NCBI GenBank assembly: GCA_004123355.1
Contig: SCHM01000002.1
Coordinates: 3,224,001-3,288,000, forward strand
Source of the DNA: Amphirosellinia nigrospora
Lineage: Eukaryota; Ascomycota; Sordariomycetes; Xylariales; Xylariaceae
Direction of reading: 5' to 3'
DNA length: 64,000 nt
Shown in pieces: positions 35,600 through 48,251 of the stretch. Numbering within the stretch: the first letter of the stretch is position 1; each line of letters starts with the position of its first letter. A program made the translations under genes and the position numbers. Below the pieces are notes generated by a model, which saw nothing but the letters and a program-made list of their open reading frames with translations, was not told the DNA's origin and ran no database searches.

Positions 35600-38500
35600 C
35601 TCTGCGTATGAGCTGGCTATCTGCTATAATTCGTGATTTTGTTTTGTTTTTGTTTTTGTTTTTGGTTAGGCGTTATAGATAGATGTCTTTTAGCACTACT
35701 CAAAGGATATAGATAGCGAATACCCTCTATTGCGAATATATAAATCGTTTAATGGATAGCGGGTCATTAAGCTTCCTGTCAGTAATTAGGATGCCTCTTT
35801 GTCTACGTCTATGTGCCTGCGCCTCGTGACATTTCTTGAGGTGCTTTGCGAGTTTAAGTGAGCCTTGACGTCCGCCTTCAGCGCTCATGACTATTGTTGC
35901 CTGTTACAAGGTCACCATGTTTGCATAGACATATGCCTCTGAGATGTCACGGTCGTGGTGACTCATGGAATTTAGTGGATTCACCGCCTCCACTTGCCAC
36001 TTTGAATGTTATTGTACGAACAAGCCATGTTAGATCCTTAAATTAACCTCTCGTTGGAGACTCGACAGCCCCTCCGTAGTTCTAGCTATGTTTATTGTTA
36101 TCGTTTTCGTCTTACAAAAGTGACCTACAATAGATAGTATACAGTACCCTATGAGTTGCTTATATGAAGGTCCGATAATAGCACCTCTACTCGCATATAA
36201 TCAAGGGCCCGCATAATACAGTCGCCGGTAGTAGCCCTATAGAGTCGTTTATATACAGCTGTGATACTAGTAAGCTGCCATAAGGCACAGGCATGCAACG
36301 AAGACAAGTGGCTTCTAGTATATAGCCATTGCATGTTCATAGCGGTAGTTTTCGGGACCTATCCCATATATCACTGAGCGCCTGACGTTGGCTATGTAGA
36401 TATAATTCCTTGTTTCTGGAAATATTGTTATAACACTCGGTGCAACAAGAGCCTGAAAGATATTCGAAATGCAATAATCTTCCAGGGAGTCAAGGGGACC
36501 ACCAAGGTTTTGCCTCCTCGTCCCCTTGAAGTGGGAGATCTCCAGTCTATATACTTAAGACAACCTCGCTTCCAGTTGCCTCACCTCGGGTCCCTTTCCC
36601 TCCTTGCTTTGGCTCGCTATCGCATAGCATGTTTCGGAGTGTCACGAACCTCGCAAGGGGGTAGGGTGCAAACATCTGTTGTTGCACAGAGGACCAGTGA
36701 AGTCATCTCCGTGGGCTCTATGTGACTACTTGACTATATACAGAGCGTCTCTTTGTTCCGGTCAGATCCGCGTGCCTAGATCCCGGTTTCCTGGCACGGA
36801 GATTAGGAAGCACACGTTAAGCTGACGTCTCGTATAAATGGCCACGCTCGTATGTTATTATACATAATAGGTTAAGTATGTTTCTGGGCTCATATACTCG
36901 GCCCCTGGTACTTCGATACGTGTGACACTCAGCGAGGGGTCAAGGAGGTCAACTATAGCGACGACTGGTTGTCAGGACCTTCGCATGAGCTGCCTGCAGG
37001 GTTGTCATTCACTCAGTATATGGTAAGCAGTAGGCACTTATCGTTGCACGAAGCTCTAGAACTATCCTCGTAGGGGCTTTCTAACTATTCACATATGTCT
37101 CTTTGTCTGTATGGTTGTGGCCCATGACAAGGGTACCGTACGATTTCTATTGTTGCGCGAAGGTCCTACTATGGACTACTCCTAGTTATATATATAGACC
37201 TAGGTCCCTTTATAATTATCACGAATTCAGCGTTACACATGAGGAGGTAATTACGGGGGATATAAATGCAGCGAGTTAGTTCATTTGATATATGCAGCCC
37301 GGAATACATTAGGTGTCTGCCTGTCTCATCGAAGACTCAAGACTGCACAACACAACAAATAGTGTTTATTTTCGTAGACCATCAAGCCCACGGAAGCGTT
37401 TTGCGGTCTTGCGCGGAATGATAAGCCTCGAATTCATCTCGGTTCAAGCTTAACGGAGATAATCTCGTACGTCTACCATAGTGATGTAGCTACCAACATG
37501 TGTGGTTTATTGTTAGTACGTTAGTTCCCAACCATAAGTTTGGTTTGTAATTCTCTAATTATGCCAAGAGCTGTAAAATACCTCTGTTGGCTAACTTTCT
37601 TGTCTCCTTGGCTTGGGGGTGGAGCCTTTACTGTTGTGCCGGAACACTTGGATCCAGTATAAGAATTCCATAAACATGAATTTGAAGCTTTCTGTTAGTT
37701 GGCTCCTAGTATGATACTGCTTTCTATGAAACAAAGGATTGTGGTTATGATGTTAGAAGGCGCACCCTGTTCTATAATTACGGGGTTCTTACGCAATGGT
37801 GTCCATGAACTACCGTCCTCAACTTTTGATAGCGAACCTGGTAACATCCACATAAACGATCGAGGATCTTAATTCGAGGATATAATTGGCTCCTTTTACC
37901 CCCATTATACCGGTAGTCGGGGTACAAATTATGTGAATGACTAATATTCTACAACGCATGAGTTACAACCATAGTGTTGGCCAGGCCTCGATGGCGGGAC
38001 ACTACAGAAAGAAATACCATTGTTTAGTGCTTAGTATGTACTGTGCAATGGGTCCTAAATGATAATTTACTGTCCTTGTTGCTCAAATGGTTTGGTTGGT
38101 TATTCATTTGACTGTGCCGCTTAGGGCGGTTCGTTGGCTATGGGTGAGGCACAGCAATGCTTGAACGGCACGCTATTCTTTCCACACCCCAGTTCATAAA
38201 ATGCCGTTCTCCTGACATTGTACCTATCCTATGTCTACTGGACGTGATATCTTTGTCCACTTGGCCTTGGTAATGGGAGATGCGAGGTTGCAAGTAGCCA
38301 GATGTATATAGTTCCAAGTATAAGCCAAGATTAATATGAAATAGAGCCAAAGGGACGTAGAACGAACCCCTTGATAGCCAACAAGGTAGGATCTCAAAAG
38401 TAGCCAACTACGTAGGATATTCTTGGCTTAATTCACAGCAAGTACCGTACATGTTACCCCTTTGTACCGCGCATGTAGATGCAGGTGGAAGCTATTTATG

Positions 38501-41500
38501 GACTTCTTAGTGGTGTGGGTTATACATCCCACCCACGGCCACAATCTGGGAAGGTCTTAATTCACCACCCTACGCTTTCGAGACGGCCAAGGGGGCATCT
38601 AGCCCTCTACACTACAAAGTCGGATTTCGTCGGCGCCTATTCGTCGGGGACGTGGCCTACACCGTTCGACAGTGACAAGATAGACACGTGTTGGGGCGGT
38701 TGCAGAATCCAATCGAGGGGCTTACTTGCCACCCACCCTCCCATTCTTCGATCCCCGAGGATATGACCAGTGACAGTATGCCAGGCCGTTTCATGTACAG
38801 TCCTTCTCATGGGAGAGATTATCGGCCTTATTGTACTCTGACCACACACCCGGGGGTGCGATACTCTCGCCCGGGGGGCGGCTTGGTAGATCCCTTGACT
38901 GCCGGAACTAGAAACATTTGATATATCTGGCTGACAAGGCTCCATGGGTGAAAAGGACCATCGCAGATATAACAGTTACAACAGAACGAAGTTAGCTGTC
39001 GAGGCAGAGGGTCCTCGTGCGTCGCCCCTGAATAGCCATGTGGGAAACGAACTGGTGTTCTCCGGGACCGGATATTCGGATTAATTACGCGTGCACTGCT
39101 TATCAAATCAAATGGTGGCAAACCGGGAGTTCTATTGTGTTATCCGGTTACTACGAATTTGAAGTAGTGGGAGACTATGGCTATATGTGGTTGGTCGTTG
39201 TGCAACACATCGTGGGGTGACTGTGTAGGAATGCTGTTGGCTTTGAGGGTCCCTCGACTTGGAAGAAAGTATAAGTGACATTTTACTTGTTCCATGTGTA
39301 CCTTTTTGTGCGAATTCTGCCCAATTAATTAAAATTGCTGGCTTCTCAGCCTGTCTATAGTCGTATCGAGTTGAGTGCTCATGGTAAGGCGGTTTACAGT
39401 TTCATTCGTTTGTCTACGCTTGCCCCTTTTCTTGAAGTCTGTATAAACTTTTTTTTTTTGGGAGAAGGGGGGTAGGGGTTACATTGAGACGTACATATTC
39501 AAACAACGCCTCCCACTCCGTAGATCATGTATGTACGATGGACTCTCATGTGCGTCATCTGGCTCGGGACAGCGCCATCTCATCATCTGTGCCGCAGAGA
39601 CGCATCAGCTGGTACGAATTCTTTCCCGCTAGTGTCTCTTCTACTTACGCGGCTTGTTTTGCTATATCGTTAGCTTTGTGCTCTTGTACCTGTTACGCGT
39701 ACGAGGGTATATACAGAAAGGAGGCTTTTCGTGTACGCTGGTTCTCAACATCTGTCTGCGACTTCTCACGCACGCTTAACGCGAACCCAGCGCCTCATAT
39801 CGCACCATGGATACAAAATCGATATATTTGCTTTAGTTAAGATACTGCAGTGTAATCAATGAGATGGGTGGCGTAGTGTATCTATACGGCGTAACGTAGA
39901 TAAGGTTCTTTAAATTCGTCTTTGAAACTGCTCCTTCGTGGACTATATATGGAAATAAATGGAAAGGCGCATCCATCATTGTACGACAGTCATTTTGCTG
40001 AAGAGTAACGAACGTATCTTCAGCAGCAGTAAGTGTCGTTTACCGCGCCTATCGCTGCGGCTCAGGTTGTTTACACATTTGCACCGCATATATCTTTCAG
40101 AGTACTCCTTTCACTCTTCGGGGGCATAAACCGAGGACTGTGACATTGATATGTAACATATAGATTCAATACCCTCCCAGAGTGTTACGTAGGCTACTTA
40201 TTCGTTCGAAGCAACTGTGTGACTACTCGACTACTCGAGCTTGGCGAGGAGTGAAGTTATAACTGGCAAGTATAATTGCCATAGTCTCCTCTTCCATCTG
40301 TTAGACTTACTAACTGGCCCCTTGCTGTGCAACTTTTGTGTCTCATGGATACTTTTCTATGAGATAATGTTAAATAGATGGCGCCTACGCAGAAGCAGAG
40401 TAAAAGTACGGTTGCTCGCTAGTCACCTGGTGCTCAACATAACTGGGCGGGCAACGTAAAGTTTCCATTCATATCAGCCTGGCTTTACACAAACATACAC
40501 AATGCCATAAAGCAGGTGACACCGTAGGTGACTCCAAGCTCGGCGAGTTGTGAGTAAGGGCAAGGCGACACGTGTAACAACCAGTGTGCATGAAGAAGAA
40601 CTAATAGGTGGCTAAGGCTATTCCATCTTATTTCAAGGCCCGACCACAGTACAGTGTAGCTAGGTTAAAAAATGTTGCTTTCGCATAGATTCTATAGTGT
40701 TGGTATCACGCATTGTTCTCATATGAGCGCAACGTAGCAGTCGCAAGCCTTTCCCAGTAGGCTTTTCCTGACCGAGCATCTTAATTATTGTACTGAAGAA
40801 CCAGCCCTAAATGCGAGGGTCGGGCCGGGATTTCATGCCACTTGCGTGAAGGAGAAAAACGTGGCAATGCTTTTTATAGCTCATATTGTTTCAACTACCT
40901 AGATCGTTTGAGCGTTCCAGAAATCTCGTATGATGAGCTCAGGGAAGGTGATTGACATGTCGAGCAGGTTCTGCTGTCCAATAGCCCGTTACGGGTTTAA
41001 TATGTAGTGTATAGTACTTACAGAGTGATCAAGAGGCTTCCTTTACCAAGAGCTTAGTGGGGTGGTGAAGAAGATAGATGACAACAACAACGAACCCAAT
41101 ATCCTCAGCATAGGTCGCAATCTCGTTTACGGTAAAGGCGATGGTGGGGAAATAAAAGGCTACCTATCCTATCTCGTAGCTGTGGCCAATGTTGAACGTA
41201 TGGGTGGTGTACGCGAAAGGCCCCAATTCCTCAAAGCAGAGTCATCGATTGAGCTTGAGTTGACAAGAATTGACCGGAACCACGGCAAGGCAGTAAAGTG
41301 ACACGCTTAGGATCCATCGTACCGAGTCTCGACCTACCTAGAGGTAAACCGAGATTCCCAAAGTAGAGAGCGAAACATTGCGACATTTTAAGGTGAAGGC
41401 AGCGAACTCGCCAGCATAAAAAGTCGGGAAAGCTGAACGAAGATGGACACGAGAATCGTCGACGGAAGAGGCAGTGTGCATGAGCGGACATGGAGCGGGC

Positions 41501-44500
41501 TTGGGCCTTTTCTGTATTTTCTGCCTGATTGTGGGACGGGCCTCATGGATCCCGGAGTGCTGCTTCTGCTGGCTGTACTATCGTTTTCTTGTCAGTGTCG
41601 GTTTCTCGCAACATGTTGCCGTTGGCCGAAGCTTTCATATGCTCTCTGTGTGCTATGGCCGTGTCGCGTCGGGTCTGTTTTAAACTGCTAAGTTCACCGC
41701 AAGAGTGTCTGGAAACGATGGTTTTGAAGACTCTGGTGTGACCCTGATCAACGGGAGAGGAGCCTGGGGTGGAAGGGGACTCGTCTGGTTGGCTGTCGAG
41801 CGTCTGAATGCGGAGAAAGACGATTTGGGCGGCGAATCAACAACGAATTTCGAGCTCGAGTACCTAAATCTTAAGCTGACCGCTCTTCTTGGCTGAAAAG
41901 GTCGGCAAAGAGACTCTGTTTCTATGTGTGAAAGAGCGGCCTTCGTCCAATCTTCATACCCCGGCAAGCCTAGGTCTGCCTGGGGCATCTACCCCCTTGC
42001 CATGGCGTACTAGTCTGGTCTAGTGTATGCCCATCACGACTGTGCTGCTGGTATGTTACATAGCGAGGCGAGCCTCCAGCCCGCTAGAACCCGCACGCAA
42101 CTCAGGTCCCAAGGGGCTGGGGACAGAGCTGGGAGGGGGGTTGGCGTAGGACCTGCAAGACCTGGGGTGGATAGGCCAGGGTAGATGCAGCTATAAAATG
42201 TGGACAGGCCAAGGGTGTCGACGATTGAGTCACTGTACCGGGTACGTAGCAGCTACCAGATGCATACCTCTCTCTTGTTCGCTTGCAGACCGAGCATGTG
42301 AATGGAGTCAGTGAATATCGATATCGTAGCGAGGCTGAAACTTTTGCTTCCTCCCGGCGGGTCTGCCTCTTTCACGATGCATCTTTGGTAGTCATCTGGT
42401 CTGGTATGAGGCGACAAGGCTTGCCGTACATTATACACGGCGTGTACGGTTATTCATAGCTTGTCTCTTTGGAACTAACCTAGACTACTAGGTTGTACCC
42501 GGTAGCAGCCATGAATACCCGAGCTACTGTACTGAAATCTGGCAAGCGGAAAGCATTTAGCTGCGGATCTACTGTAGATGTAGACCTGTCAGCACTCTCT
42601 TTCTCCCCGAAAAAAGTACCAACGGTCTAAGTGAGAACCGTACACAGTATTCATAGGCACCCGGCTACCACGGTCCGGTCTGAAGCTCGGAGCTTGGCTT
42701 CATGCTTCCTATAGCGACCGTCCGATGCAATGTCCGCAGCATAGAGAGAGCGAGATACTTATGTCAGGTACTAATCCAAGCCGGTTACTTGCCTCTATTA
42801 TGAAGCATATCTACCCTGCTTTGCCGAGCCGTATCGCGAGACGAGTATCCGCTATCGGGCGCATCTGTTCGACAGGAGGAACTTCTCGCTCCTTCATCGC
42901 CCGCAGCTGCGGTGTGGTGATGCCAAGTCCCCAGCACCGCCTGACCACGAGCGTTCCTGCATAGCACGGGCGGAATGCCATGTGGCTCGAATGTGCGGCA
43001 GCGGCGAAGAATCAAGGGGTGGCTGACGACCCGTGGGAAACAATAAGGAAGTTTGTCGCGTTGCTGATGACCAACATGTCTTTCTCAGCTAATAATAACC
43101 GTGGTTGGTCTTGTCGTTGTTCATTTAAAAATTACCGGTCGCTTGTTCGGGAGCCTCATGGTCTAATTATAGCCCGACGGCACCTAAACCAGATCAGCTG
43201 TTCCTTGAAGGAATCAGGAGCGTGCGATGAGTGATACAGTACCATTTCGGGCAAGAGTGTACGGGGCCGACGGTTGAGGGCTTCGGTACGATAACTGGTC
43301 CCGGATCCTTGTGGGATATCTTCTACAACATACCTTATTCTACGACACATATTCTACAACACAACTGTAATATTGCTTTCGGCCGAGAGGTTCACCACGG
43401 CTATTTACGGCTTTGCATTGACAGTCATTTGGTCTTTTGCGCGATACCGGGTTTGCGTATTCTGTACCGGACGAGGCTATGCGCCGCATCCCACGTCCAT
43501 AACGAGTCTGTCATAACGGTGCAGTTGGTGTTAGGCTGAGGGTCCAACATTCCGTCATTGTCTCATATTTTGCTATCTAGTAATTCCGACTTCGGGCCAA
43601 GCCGAAGTGATATGAACTTTTGTCTACATCTGTGTTCGTAGACGTCCGGTCCCGTCATAGGTCTCCTCAAATTTCAGAAAGAGGGACACGCGCGGGTCAG
43701 ATTGGACTGTATCCAGGTTTACCATTGCCCAATCGGCAGCATGCCACCGTGTCGGGTCCGATCAGTATCCAGCAAAGGCTCCTTCGCTGCAAGAGCCTGC
43801 AAGTGAGATGCCAAATCTGCACGCTGCCCCAAGCTAAACATTGCCTTTTCTGACCGTCGAGAGATGATGGCTCGTGGCTCGGGATGCTCATGGCAAACGA
43901 GAACGTCATCGCAATCACGTCACGCCTCGATGGGAGTAAGAGTCGAGTCGCCAACATGTGCCAAGCCATAGCAAGCTTCTTCTAAGCACTATGGCGCCGT
44001 TGGCTCGTCGGACAGACGTGCATTGCCATCTCTGCTCCACGCGCAACATGAGTCCTAACACGTGTTAGTGAGCTGGTGAGCGAAGCCGGCTGACATAGGC
44101 GGCCATGATATGTATTACTCTTCACCAACAGGGAGAGGGCGGCGACGGCCCGTCTTTTGGAACTTTTTGGTAGTTCATGTTCTTCTTCCCCTATAGATAT
44201 ACCCACCAACGAATAAACATGCCCAGTGTTTGGGATCGATGTTGGTCGTGACAGTACACACATGATAATACAAACTCGGTCGAGTCTATTAATGACTTAC
44301 TACTAATGCGCCAAGACAACCAGATCCACTGGCCGGCCTCATCTCCCCCGACTTGCTCGGGATGACGATTACCTTACCCTTACCTTAAGTATGCTCACCT
44401 CGTGAGCGATGGTGGAATACGGCGCATTCGGTGACATAGCCTCCGTGGTCACACATCGTACTGGCGAGAGAGGAAGCGTGTCGGTAGCATTCTCGAGCCC

Positions 44501-45643
44501 GTCATGGGTCTCGGCCTAACCAGAGACGGCTTGGTCGAGGACGCCAGACCTGTCACTTACAGCACAATATCGTTCCATTGACCGTCCCAGACAATCATTG
44601 ATTTTACTGTACACTACTTACATCTCGAAGCGATGATGGAATGCGGGCGTGCGCACGTACCCCTGCCGTCATCTCTCCTCTGCACTTATATCTAATTACA
44701 GCGCTTCAGATCCCCCGGAGCATGCATGCTAAACATGCAATACGCGGTAATGCTATGATGGTTTCTGGCGTCCTCCACGCTTTCTCGGCCCATTCCTCCC
44801 CAGCTTTACCCACCCGACTAGCCTAGTTCCAGCCTACTGTGAGATAGGCACTCATATTATTCCGTTATCTATTCGTCAATCTGTGTGGTTAAATATAGCG
44901 TCAGAGATCCTTAAATACTATAATGTCAAATCACCACGTTTTTAAAACGTGGCGTCGTCGTTGTTTGTTTACTTAGCTCGTGTTTTCCATCATGTTCGTT
45001 ACCTTTCCGAGAGACGACCACCCCATCCTTCGCCAAATCCATGCTAATTGTCGCATCGATATCCGCACCGCACCTGTAAATAAATGTGCGTGAAATTGTG
45101 AATCCTCCGTTACTGAGGAACCCAAATTTCCCTTAGTCATTGTAGTCTGTGTATATGCTTAAGCGTAGTGGGAAATCAAATCTTTGTCTTGTTATTCCAG
45201 AATCCACCCCACTCGACGACCCACTGTCCCATAAGGCCGTCGCTAGATAGGCGGCGCTGTTATACCTAATACTATAGTTGGTCGAAAAAATATGTTGGAA
45301 GCGGTTGTCGTATCCAATGACCGGTTTATCCATGCTGTCCCCAATGCCCCAGGTACCCGCCTATTCGTAGTTAGAGTACAAAAGTTGAAAGAAAAAAAAA
45401 AGAAACCTGAAAAAAAATGTTCAAGAAAAAAAAACCCCTTAGCGTACAACACGTTCCCATATGCCCATATTCCGGCCAGCCCATGCAAATTGAAACGTCT
45501 ATGCCAATAATCCGGTTGATCGGTACGTAATTCGCGCCGTCTCTGGGTATGCCTTGAAAGTTCGATAAAAAAAATATGAGATGGTCATATCTTGGTATTG
45601 CGTCGTAAATTTTGTTCCTGCCCAAATGCGGTCCGCTCTAGCG
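35600..45643. other. 10-kb gene-free stretch
   Basis: I found no gene I can support. Composition is mixed, not RIP-like. The first 100 bases hold a (T)nG-rich run (35637-35664), probably the 3' UTR of the DDHD gene. Around 41690-41990 both strands carry a 60-100 codon frame of plausible amino-acid make-up (minus: Ser/Pro-rich with FRRSTANQTSPLPPQAP; plus: GAWGGRGLVWLAVERLNAEK). Neither has a known motif or convincing splice signals. Other frames up to about 120 codons (for example 39484-39840 and 43231-43539) show no family features. The stretch may hold lineage-specific or decayed genes that cannot be read by eye. Confidence 0.4.
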
Positions 45644-46967
45644 TCATCTCTTCATATACGGGTGCATGTCTGCCATGCCATCGTCGTTCCCACCCCGCGG
45701 AAGCGACATGGGCGGAAGATGTGGTGTCGGGGCCACCAGGTGCCCGGATGAACTAGGCACTGCTCTTATCGGTACGTTGTAGGTATCGTAGCCTTCATTG
45801 CCACGAAGATCCATCGTGCCGATGTCGAAGCGCTTGGAGCAGCCGTCTTCCATGTGTCTGCCCACAAAAGGTCAGCTGGTCTCGAAACACTATGTATAAT
45901 GTCGAGTAATAAATCCCGAAAGAGTCTTACCTCCTAAGCGTGTCTTTTCTTGCGAAGAGTCGGCTACAATAGTCGCACTTGTGGTTCTTCTCTTTCATAT
46001 GAACGCTTTGGTGGTGTCTTTGCAGATCGGTTTTTCGCACAAACTTTTTGTTGCAATCTTCAAAGGTGCAGGAGAAAGGGTACTCTCGCTTTTTATCGTG
46101 AGTTTCCATGTGTGCCTTGTAGTTGTAACTCCGGCTAAAGAGCTTGCCGCACCCCTCCACCTCGCACTGGAAGTTGGCCTCCTCTTTTGACGTTAATTTG
46201 CGCGTTTGCCGCTTCGGGGCCCGCGACGATCTTGAAGAAGCCTGCTGCCGCCGGTCTGAGGGGAGGGAGCTTGGGCCAGCGTTGTGTCCCGCATAATACG
46301 GGTCGGCGTCCATCGGAGGATAGTCAGATTTCGCCCATGATCCGGACGGCGCATCCGAGAGGTAGCCCGAACTACCGGCCTGCGACCCATAACTACCCGG
46401 TTCTGCCATCAAGGCGTGGGAAGATCTTGGTGAGGGATACTGGGATAATTCGCCGCCGCTGGAATAATCGTGCCCGCCTTCCAACTTGATCCGGGGCATC
46501 GGTGACGTACTATGGTAAGAGATTGAATGTCTGGAGGAATTTGGGTCTGGCGAGCGAGAGGGCATGGAGGCGAGAGGGGATGGAGCATATGAAAGTGCGG
46601 GTGCATGAGCCATATGCGTCGAGTATAAATCGTGGCTGTATGATGCATGCATTGCCGAGTCATAGCTGACGTACGGGACGTAGTCCGAAGATAACATACC
46701 CTGTCCGCCCATGGACGGGACAGAATGCATCACTGTCGTCTCCGCCCATTCGGCTGAAGTTGTTGCATCGAGATGCTGATGTGGGTTATCAGAGTCCATG
46801 GCGGGAGATATGGCGGCGCAGGACTGTTCGTATATAGAACCAACCTTGTAGAAGGGTTCGTCGAGGTTCGATGATGGGTAGTCAAGACCCAGGCTGGGGC
46901 TCCGTGAGTAGTTAGAGTTTCGAGAGGATGCTGGCGATCTGATGAGGGACGGAGGTGAGAGGTCCAT
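45644..46967 (-). CDS. C2H2 zinc-finger transcription factor
   Basis: A probable DNA-binding regulator of about 415 residues. The first 230 residues are Ser/Tyr/Pro-rich and disordered (MDLSPPSLIRSPASSRNSN, HSISYHSTSPMPRIKLEGG), as in activation domains. A basic patch (SRSSRAPKRQTRKLTSKEE) precedes three fingers. Finger 1 is FQCEVEGCGKLFSRSYNYKAHMETH, finger 2 CTFEDCNKKFVRKTDLQRHHQSVH, finger 3 CDYCSRLFARKDTLRRHMEDGC, the last ending in C (C2HC) instead of H. A 73-bp intron (45930-45858) splits finger 3 between RR and H. The short tail is rich in Pro, His and Met and ends at 45644. The frame is intact. The target genes cannot be told from the sequence. Wide gene-free flanks on both sides are common for fungal regulators. 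Confidence 0.85.
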
Positions 46968-47412
46968 GGTGAGAGAGAGTGAAGCCTTTTGGTGACAAGG
47001 TGACGTTGATTATTATAGCAAGCAGCCAACTTGGAACTTAGACAGCGTGAGGCGCAGACAAACAAATGGGTTGGTTAATAGGACCTCATTATGTCAGAGA
47101 CGTGGCTTGACTGGTTCTCCGTGGGCTCTGGCTGATCTAGACACACGGGGGAAAAGACAAGCTGGAAGGGGTCCAGGTAACAGGGTTAACAGGGTTGATA
47201 TACAAAGTTCCCAACAGAGACGTGAATAGCAAAACGAAATGAAGGCCGTGGGAGGATGTACAAGGAGTACCTATACCCACAACAAAGGTAACAAGTGCAA
47301 CTCTGGGGGATCGTAGAAGGGTCTGTGTAGTGCTATAATAAGACGCAAAAAATTAGAAGAAGTAATAAGGTCAAGACTGTCAAGGCAGAATGGCCATATA
47401 CAAACATACATA

Positions 47413-47444
47413 CACACTACACTACACTACACTACACTACACTG
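47413..47444. repeat. CACTA microsatellite
   Basis: A perfect pentanucleotide run of about six units in the upstream region of the C2H2 gene. Confidence 0.85.
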
Positions 47445-48227
47445 CACTACATAGAAGGCCCTTAAGTCATGCTGCATGGCCGGCCGTGGTAGGGCGGGCC
47501 ATGTACACATGGTGTCGGATAGTCGTTGACGATGATAGGGACGTTAGGGCCACCAGAGGGTGGGAGGAGAGAGACTGGGCACGGCTGAAAAAGAGCGGCC
47601 CTGCATCGTGGGTACCTCGATGCAGTTTCTATACACAGATCAGTACATGGCCAGTACAAGTATGGTTACAAGTATGATGAAATTCCTTACTCCGGAAATG
47701 GAGTCGCAGAGGAAGAAAGGCAATTGGACGGCAGGGTGGATGCAACCCTACATGCTGGGAATAGCTTGGGGGACTTTCCACCCATGCTCTCTACATAGTA
47801 CCTACCAAGTCTAAGTAGGTAGGTATTAAGTCTAAGTAAATGCTCTGTGCCACCCACGGCCCAACAGGTGCAGAAGATGCGACCCAGGCAAGCCGCAGTT
47901 AGCCCCAATGCCAATGGCACGGCAAGAGGAACCGTTGAATGGAAGCTTCCCCATGCAGCGGTGGTGTGGCATGGTGGCATGGCGGCATGGTGCTGTCTGC
48001 TGTGTTACCAACCCGCTGTCTCGAAGCACGCTACCATGCAAAGGCTTCTGCAGAGCTTCTGCAGTGGCTCGAGGTGCATGTCAGGGCATGCTGGCTTGCT
48101 GGCTTGCAAAAACAAAACAAAAAAACCATGACATCGTACCGTTCCGCGGTACGGCGGGCCTGAGACACTCGAGATATGGACAGGCATTGGGATCCCTCAT
48201 GTCTTCTGCTCTCCGCGTATCGTCGAG

Positions 48228-48251
48228 ACCTGAACCTGAACCTGAACCTGG
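48228..48251. repeat. ACCTGA hexamer repeat
   Basis: Four tandem units in non-coding DNA. Confidence 0.8.

Noticed and set aside
41443-41988. A small gene on either strand
   Set aside because: Plausible composition on both strands at once, no known motif, no clear splice sites; I could not choose and mention it only in the gene-free entry.
47413-48251. CRISPR-like array from short tandem repeats
   Set aside because: Units are 5-6 bp microsatellites with no spacers, and the genome is eukaryotic.
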